Of a stretch of DNA of 8,229 bases, positions 4,159 through 8,229 are shown one piece after another (the stretch's first letter is position 1; every line of letters begins with the position of its first letter). A model generated the notes under the pieces. That model searched no databases, was not told the DNA's origin, and saw only the letters and a list, made by a program, of their open reading frames with translations. Origin of the DNA: Acidobacteriaceae bacterium. Its GTDB lineage: Bacteria; Acidobacteriota; Terriglobia; Terriglobales; Acidobacteriaceae. The position numbers and the translations under genes were made by a program. The DNA lies in NCBI GenBank assembly GCA_003156235.1, contig PMGP01000206.1:1443-9671 (forward strand), read 5' to 3'.

Positions 4159-6330
4159 ATGTCTACTCAAGAGCACAATCACGGCGCCAGGCGGGTACAG
4201 TTCGGAATCTTCGAGGCCGACCTGAAGAACGGAGAACTGCGCCGTTCCGGCGCGCGCATCCGGCTGCAAAGCCAGCCCTTCAAGCTGCTGGCGGCGCTTC
4301 TCGAAGAGCCCGGCGAGGTTGTCTCTCACGAAACCTTGCAGCAACTGCTTTGGGGCTCCGACACCACCGTTGACTTCGACCATAGCCTGGGCATCGCCGT
4401 CAATAAGCTGCGCGAAGCTCTGGGCGACCGCGCCGAGAACCCGCGTTTTGTGGAGACGCTGGCCAAGCGCGGCTACCGGTTCATCGCCCCGGTCAAGACG
4501 GTTGATGCGCTAACCTCGGCGCAACTCGCCAAATCCCTCTTGCCCGGCGCAGCCTTCGGATTGCGAAAGGGCGGCATCCATCGCTGGCGATGGATTGCGG
4601 GATTGCTGGCTTGCGTATGCCTGGCGCTGGGGCTTGCTTTGTTTCTTCGCCCTCCCACCCGCAGACCCTACCAGGTGGAACAGGTCACCTATTCCGGGCA
4701 TGTGCTGACCAACGATCTGGATGATCTGGAAGTGGAGAGTTTCTCCAGTTCGGCGAGCGACGGCATGCGGCTCTATTTCTCGCAAATGGACAACGGCAAC
4801 CCGGAACTGGCTGTTGCCCTGGCCGCCAATGGCGAAATCGCCCTCGTCCATTTACCTTCGGAGATTGGCGCTCCGCTGATCGGTTCGCTTGCGCCGGACG
4901 GCTCCAAGCTGCTTATTCACAGTCATCTGGAGGCCGAGCCCGAACAACCCCTGTGGATTGTGCCCACCCTCGGCGGCGATGCCCGTCGCGTACCCAACGT
5001 TCTGGCCCACGATGCAACCTGGATGCCCGATGGCCGCCGTCTGCTGATCGCCAACGGCAATGAATTGACGATAGTGGACGCCAATGGCAGCGATCCCCAT
5101 AAGCTCATTACCACGCCCGGCCTGGCCTTTTGGCTGCGCTGGTCGCCGGATGGCAAAAATTTGCGCTTCACCCTACTCGACCCCAAGCGCCAAACCACGG
5201 AACTGTGGGAGGTGACGGCCGAGGGCGACAATCTTCATCCGCTGTTGCCCGGCTGGAGCCAGCCGGCCTCGGAGTGCTGCGGAAGCTGGACCCCCGACGG
5301 CGAGGATTTTGTTTTCCAGTCCCGGCACAATGGCCAATCCGCGCACTTCGAAATTTGGGCGCTGCGCGAACGGCCCTGGTTGCTGAGGAGCCGTCAGCCC
5401 CGGCAAATCACCAATGGACCGCTCAACTATGAGGCGCCCAGCACGTCACCGGGAAGTCATCGCATCTATTTTATTGGAGCCAATGCTCGGATCGAGCTAT
5501 TGCGCGCGCTGCCTAAATCCTCCGCATTTATCGCTCTGGAGCAGAATCTGAGCGTGGCATCCCTGGCCGAATACTCCACCGATGGCCAATGGGTGGCATG
5601 GCTCAATGCATCCGACGGTTCGCTGTGGCGCAGCCGGATCGATGGCAGCCAACGCATCGAATTGACCACCCCGCCCCTGCGCATCTTCACCATGAAGTGG
5701 TCCCCGGACAATAAGCGTCTGGCCCTGATGGCGGAGGAGCCGGGGATGCCCTGGAAGCTCTATCTGATCGACTCCGAAGGCGGAAAGCCCACACCCCTGC
5801 TCAACGAGGATCGCAACGAAGCCGATCCGGATTGGTCGGGCGATGGACAGTCGATCGTCTTTGGCCGGCTGCCCAACCGCATGGATAGCCGCCAGCCCAA
5901 GGCCATCTACCTGCTGAACTTACAAACCCACAAGGTGACCGAGATTCCCGGCTCAACCGGGCTTTTCAGTCCACGGCTTTCGCCCGATGGCCGTTACATC
6001 GCGGCAATTCGCATGGACCAGAGGGCGCTGCTGCTCTTTGACCGGGGGCAAGAGCGCTGGACCACTCTCACCACCCACGGTGTAGGCGATCCAGCCTGGT
6101 CTCACGACGGCCGTTTTCTCTATTTTCAAGATTTTCTTGAAAAAGGAAAGCCGATTTACCGCATTGCTGTTCCCGCCGGACAGGCGGAACCGGTGGCCAC
6201 CATCGCCAATCTGAGGCCCATTTCGGCGACCGACTACCGGCTGATCGGCTTGGCGCCCGGCGACCTGCCCATCGTGAGCGCCCATACCTCCACCGTCAAC
6301 CTTTATGGGCTGGACCTGGACGAACGGTAA
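4159..6330 (+). CDS. CadC-like membrane regulator: winged helix, TM, TolB-type beta-propeller
   Basis: A 723-residue one-component transmembrane regulator. Residues about 15-112 are an OmpR/PhoB-type winged helix, with the marks VNKLREALGD and PRFVETLAKRGYRFIAPV. A single membrane span (WIAGLLACVCLALGLALFL, about 145-163) is preceded by basic residues, so the DNA-binding domain should be cytoplasmic and the rest periplasmic. From about 198 onward come roughly ten to twelve PD40/TolB-like repeats, such as WSPDGKNLRF (328), WTPDGEDFVF, WSPDNKRLAL, LSPDGRYIAA and WSHDGRFLYF (647), enough for one large or two smaller propellers. No kinase or receiver domain is present. The ATG at 4159 is chosen over an in-frame ATG at 3952 because it directly precedes the family-like N-terminus and follows the promoter; ATG 4135 is an alternative. 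Its position between the amylase and malQ suggests control of glucan genes, unproven. Confidence 0.9.
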   Translation: MSTQEHNHGARRVQFGIFEADLKNGELRRSGARIRLQSQPFKLLAALLEEPGEVVSHETLQQLLWGSDTTVDFDHSLGIAVNKLREALGDRAENPRFVETLAKRGYRFIAPVKTVDALTSAQLAKSLLPGAAFGLRKGGIHRWRWIAGLLACVCLALGLALFLRPPTRRPYQVEQVTYSGHVLTNDLDDLEVESFSSSASDGMRLYFSQMDNGNPELAVALAANGEIALVHLPSEIGAPLIGSLAPDGSKLLIHSHLEAEPEQPLWIVPTLGGDARRVPNVLAHDATWMPDGRRLLIANGNELTIVDANGSDPHKLITTPGLAFWLRWSPDGKNLRFTLLDPKRQTTELWEVTAEGDNLHPLLPGWSQPASECCGSWTPDGEDFVFQSRHNGQSAHFEIWALRERPWLLRSRQPRQITNGPLNYEAPSTSPGSHRIYFIGANARIELLRALPKSSAFIALEQNLSVASLAEYSTDGQWVAWLNASDGSLWRSRIDGSQRIELTTPPLRIFTMKWSPDNKRLALMAEEPGMPWKLYLIDSEGGKPTPLLNEDRNEADPDWSGDGQSIVFGRLPNRMDSRQPKAIYLLNLQTHKVTEIPGSTGLFSPRLSPDGRYIAAIRMDQRALLLFDRGQERWTTLTTHGVGDPAWSHDGRFLYFQDFLEKGKPIYRIAVPAGQAEPVATIANLRPISATDYRLIGLAPGDLPIVSAHTSTVNLYGLDLDER

Positions 6331-6414
6331 TGAGCCCCGTTTGAGCCGAGAACGCTGACCTCATCGAGCGCTACCTGGAGAAGCTCTGATTCAGTCTTTA
6401 TTGCGAGTCAGCAT
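6331..6414. other. Short intergenic region with a possible gene remnant
   Basis: Between the regulator stop and the second repeat copy. From 6345 to 6389 a frame reads AENADLIERYLEKL followed by a stop, with a stop codon directly before it. It looks like the C-terminal end of a lost protein gene, but fourteen residues cannot prove this. No terminator for the regulator is visible apart from the hairpins of the following repeat. Confidence 0.3.
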
Positions 6415-6484
6415 TCCCTCAGGGGCTAAAGCCCACGTTCATTTTGCTGCCTTTGCGGCACGACTAAAGTCGTGCCCTTTCAAA
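6415..6484 (+). repeat. Dispersed palindromic (REP-like) repeat, copy 2
   Basis: A 70-nt copy of the element at 1387-1455, same orientation. The first hairpin, GGGCT-AA-AGCCC, is identical. The second is a perfect 9-bp stem, GGCACGACT (6457-6465), AA, AGTCGTGCC (6468-6476). Relative to copy 1, a G-C pair is replaced by A-T. It sits between the regulator and malQ and may act as a transcription barrier or mRNA 3'-end stabiliser for the regulator. Its GTGCCC at 6472 opens a frame that runs into malQ, giving a false upstream start. Confidence 0.85.
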
Positions 6485-6518
6485 ACATCGACTTAATCAG
6501 AGGTTCCCTGGAGCGGCA

Positions 6519-6549
6519 TTGCCGTAACGCCGCCGGCCCGTGTTATGGT
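6519..6549 (+). promoter_or_regulatory. Extended -10 promoter of malQ
   Basis: TGtTATGGT (6541-6549) is an extended -10 box (TATGGT, 4/6 plus the upstream TG). TTGCCG (6519-6524, 4/6) could be the -35 with a long 19-nt spacer. The start site would fall at about 6556, the first base of the malQ GTG, implying a leaderless transcript. Confidence 0.45.
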
Positions 6550-6555
6550 TACTGC

Positions 6556-8082
6556 GTGAACGTTCCGCGATGTAGTGGTCTGCTGCTGCACGTTACTTCT
6601 CTGCCCGGTCGCTTCGGCATCGGCGATCTCGGCCCGTGCGCTTACGAATTCGCCGATTTTCTCTCCGATGCCGGACAGAAGTTGTGGCAAGTGCTGCCGC
6701 TGAATCCCACCGGATACGGCGATTCTCCTTACCAGTGTTTCTCCGCTTTTGCCGGCAACCCTATGTTGCTCAGTCTTGAGCGCCTGCGCGATCAAGGCCT
6801 GCTCCAGCCGTCAGACCTGGCTCAGGCGCCGGTGTTTCCCGAAGACGTTGTCGACTATGGGCCTGTGATCGAGTTCAAGTGGCCGGCTTTGCGCCGGGCG
6901 GCGCAGGTTTTCTTTGCCGACGGGTCAACCGCGGATCGCGCGGCCTTCGACCTTTTTTGCGAAAGCGCCAGTTCTTGGCTCGATGACTATGCGCTCTTCA
7001 TGGTCTGCAAGGACGCGCACCACGGAACGATCTGGACCTCGTGGGACGCGGGGATTCGCAACCGGGACGAGCGTGCGGTGAGCGAGTGGTCGTGGAAACT
7101 GGCGCCGGAACTGCAGGCCTTCAAGTTTTGGCAATTTGAATTTTTCCGGCAGTGGGAAGATCTCAGAACCTATTGCCGGCAGCGTGGCATCCGTTTTATG
7201 GGCGACATCCCCATCTATGTTGCGCACGACAGCGCGGAGGTCTGGGCGCATCCCGAGTTGTTCTATCTCGACGATCAGGGCAGCCCGACCGTAGTATCCG
7301 GCGTGCCGCCGGATTATTTCAGCGCCACCGGACAGCTTTGGGGGAATCCTATCTATCGCTGGGATGTGCTGGCCGCCGGCGGATACAAGTGGTGGATCGA
7401 GCGCTTCCGCGCCTCGCTCGCGCTTTTCGATTTGGCGCGGCTCGACCATTTCCGCGGCTTTGAATCTTACTGGGAGGTTCCTGCCGGCGAAACGACCGCC
7501 ATTCACGGTCGCTGGACCAAAGGGCCGGGAGAGAAATTTCTGTCGGCGCTGCAGAGCGCATTCGGCGAGCTGCCAATTGTGGCGGAGAACCTGGGCGTGA
7601 TCACTCCGCCAGTGGAGGAACTGCGGCATAAGTTTGGCCTGCCCGGTATGAGCCTTTTACAATTCGCCTTCGGTACTGATCCGCAGGGTCCATCGTTTCG
7701 CCCGCATAATTACAGCCGCGACCTGGTCGCTTACACCGGCGGCCATGACAATGACACGACGGTAGGCTGGTGGTCGAGTTCAGGCGCAGGCGACAGCACG
7801 CGCACTCCAGACGATGTTCGCAAAGAGCACGACTTCGCCCGACTCTATCTCAACTTCCATGATGATTCGGAAATCAACTGGGTCATGATCCGAGCGGTGC
7901 TGGCTTCAGTTGCCGATCTTGCGATTGTCCCGTTGCAGGATGTGCTGGGACTGGGCAACGTGGCGCGCATGAATCTTCCCGGCTCGGTCAGTGGAAACTG
8001 GAAATGGCGCTATCGTCCGGGCGCATTGGACCCCGATTTGAGCGCGAGACTTCGATCAATGGTCGACCTTTTCGACCGGTAG
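6556..8082 (+). CDS. malQ: 4-alpha-glucanotransferase (amylomaltase), GH77
   Basis: A 508-residue GH77 enzyme that transfers alpha-1,4-glucan segments between maltodextrins, releasing glucose, in the cytoplasm. Length matches the usual size of about 500. The start is GTG at 6556, giving MNVPRCSGLLLHVTSLPGRFGIGDLGP in two parts (MNVPRCSGLLLH, then VTSLPGRFGIGDLGP), the standard N-terminus. The longer frame from 6472 begins inside the repeat and adds 28 non-conserved residues. The catalytic residues are all present: nucleophile D297 in RLDHFRGF, acid/base E344 in VAENLGVITP, and D398 in YTGGHDNDTT, close to D293, E340 and D395 of Thermus amylomaltase. The C-terminal NLPGSVSGNWKWRY motif is intact. 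There is no Shine-Dalgarno upstream, consistent with a leaderless mRNA. The MFS gene starts 35 nt downstream, so they are likely one operon. Confidence 0.97.
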   Translation: MNVPRCSGLLLHVTSLPGRFGIGDLGPCAYEFADFLSDAGQKLWQVLPLNPTGYGDSPYQCFSAFAGNPMLLSLERLRDQGLLQPSDLAQAPVFPEDVVDYGPVIEFKWPALRRAAQVFFADGSTADRAAFDLFCESASSWLDDYALFMVCKDAHHGTIWTSWDAGIRNRDERAVSEWSWKLAPELQAFKFWQFEFFRQWEDLRTYCRQRGIRFMGDIPIYVAHDSAEVWAHPELFYLDDQGSPTVVSGVPPDYFSATGQLWGNPIYRWDVLAAGGYKWWIERFRASLALFDLARLDHFRGFESYWEVPAGETTAIHGRWTKGPGEKFLSALQSAFGELPIVAENLGVITPPVEELRHKFGLPGMSLLQFAFGTDPQGPSFRPHNYSRDLVAYTGGHDNDTTVGWWSSSGAGDSTRTPDDVRKEHDFARLYLNFHDDSEINWVMIRAVLASVADLAIVPLQDVLGLGNVARMNLPGSVSGNWKWRYRPGALDPDLSARLRSMVDLFDR

Positions 8083-8113
8083 GAGAATCGCGACAGGAAA
8101 GCAGGAGAATCGC
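8081..8113 (+). promoter_or_regulatory. Duplicated Shine-Dalgarno segment before the MFS gene
   Basis: AGGAGAATCGC occurs at 8081-8091 and again at 8103-8113, a 22-nt period. The second copy's AGGAG lies about 10 nt before the ATG at 8118 and is the probable ribosome binding site. The first copy overlaps the last two bases of the malQ stop and could serve as a standby ribosome site. Confidence 0.6.
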
Positions 8114-8117
8114 CTTC

Positions 8118-8229
8118 ATGGATCGACCACAGCGTTCGTTTTGGCAGATTTGGAACATGAACTTCGGCTTCTTCGGCATCCAGTTTGGCTGGGGATTGCA
8201 GATGGCCAACATGAGCGCCATCTACGAAT
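8118..8229 (+). CDS. MFS sugar transporter, probably maltose/maltodextrin (partial)
   Basis: The first 37 codons of a gene running off the right edge. The visible start (MDRPQRSFWQIWNMNFGFFG, then IQFGWGLQMANMSAIYE) has the aromatic first transmembrane segment of SLC45/GPH-like major facilitator transporters, where FGFxGIQFGWGLQ is characteristic. Those proteins sit in the cytoplasmic membrane and import disaccharides or maltodextrins, commonly next to malQ-type genes. The ATG at 8118 has AGGAG about 10 nt upstream. It follows malQ by 35 nt on the same strand. Substrate is inferred from the family and the neighbour; only the N-terminus can be seen. Confidence 0.8.
   Translation, partial: MDRPQRSFWQIWNMNFGFFGIQFGWGLQMANMSAIYE

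Noticed and set aside
6925..7629. 234-codon minus-strand open frame opposite malQ
   Set aside because: It is a shadow frame caused by GC-rich codons of malQ, with no recognisable domain or start signal.

Overview
The window most resembles a GC-rich member of the Acidobacteriota, probably near Terriglobia. The evidence is a two-gene DUF507 pair, a winged-helix/one-TM/TolB-type beta-propeller regulator of the kind abundant in that phylum, and a dispersed palindromic repeat built around GGGCTAAAGCCC and AAGTCGTGCCCTTTCAAA. I infer this from gene content and style, not from a database comparison.

Left part (1-1291): the first codons of a leftward gene run off the window at base 31. A divergent rightward cluster follows: a thioredoxin-fold [2Fe-2S] ferredoxin, then two small DUF507 paralogues overlapping by 4 bp. 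A tRNA-Glu(CTC) with its own promoter comes next. The 145-bp divergent spacer holds a heptad tandem repeat that forms a canonical G-quadruplex motif just upstream of the ferredoxin's likely -10 box.

Middle (1292-1920): a gene-poor stretch with one copy of the palindromic repeat, a possible small membrane/lipoprotein ORF on the minus strand, a perfect hairpin flanked by near-identical direct repeats, and a candidate terminator for the leftward amylase gene.

Right part (1921-8229): an alpha-glucan (starch/maltodextrin) locus. A secreted GH13 alpha-amylase/cyclomaltodextrinase-like enzyme is read leftward. A CadC-like membrane-bound regulator (cytoplasmic winged helix, one TM segment, periplasmic propeller) is divergent from it. 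After a second repeat copy come malQ (4-alpha-glucanotransferase) and the start of an MFS sugar transporter, apparently an operon. A simple reading is that the amylase cuts glucans outside the cytoplasm, the MFS protein imports the oligosaccharides, MalQ disproportionates them inside, and the regulator may couple an envelope signal to transcription. That last link rests only on position.

Several start sites were reassigned from the longest ORF: ferredoxin to a TTG with a perfect Shine-Dalgarno, malQ to a GTG that appears leaderless, and the regulator to an ATG downstream of a good promoter. I saw no CRISPR array, phage, transposase, or clear wholly new system. The most unusual items are the regulator-amylase-malQ arrangement, a 34-codon upstream ORF overlapping the amylase start, the G-quadruplex motif, and the covarying repeat pair.
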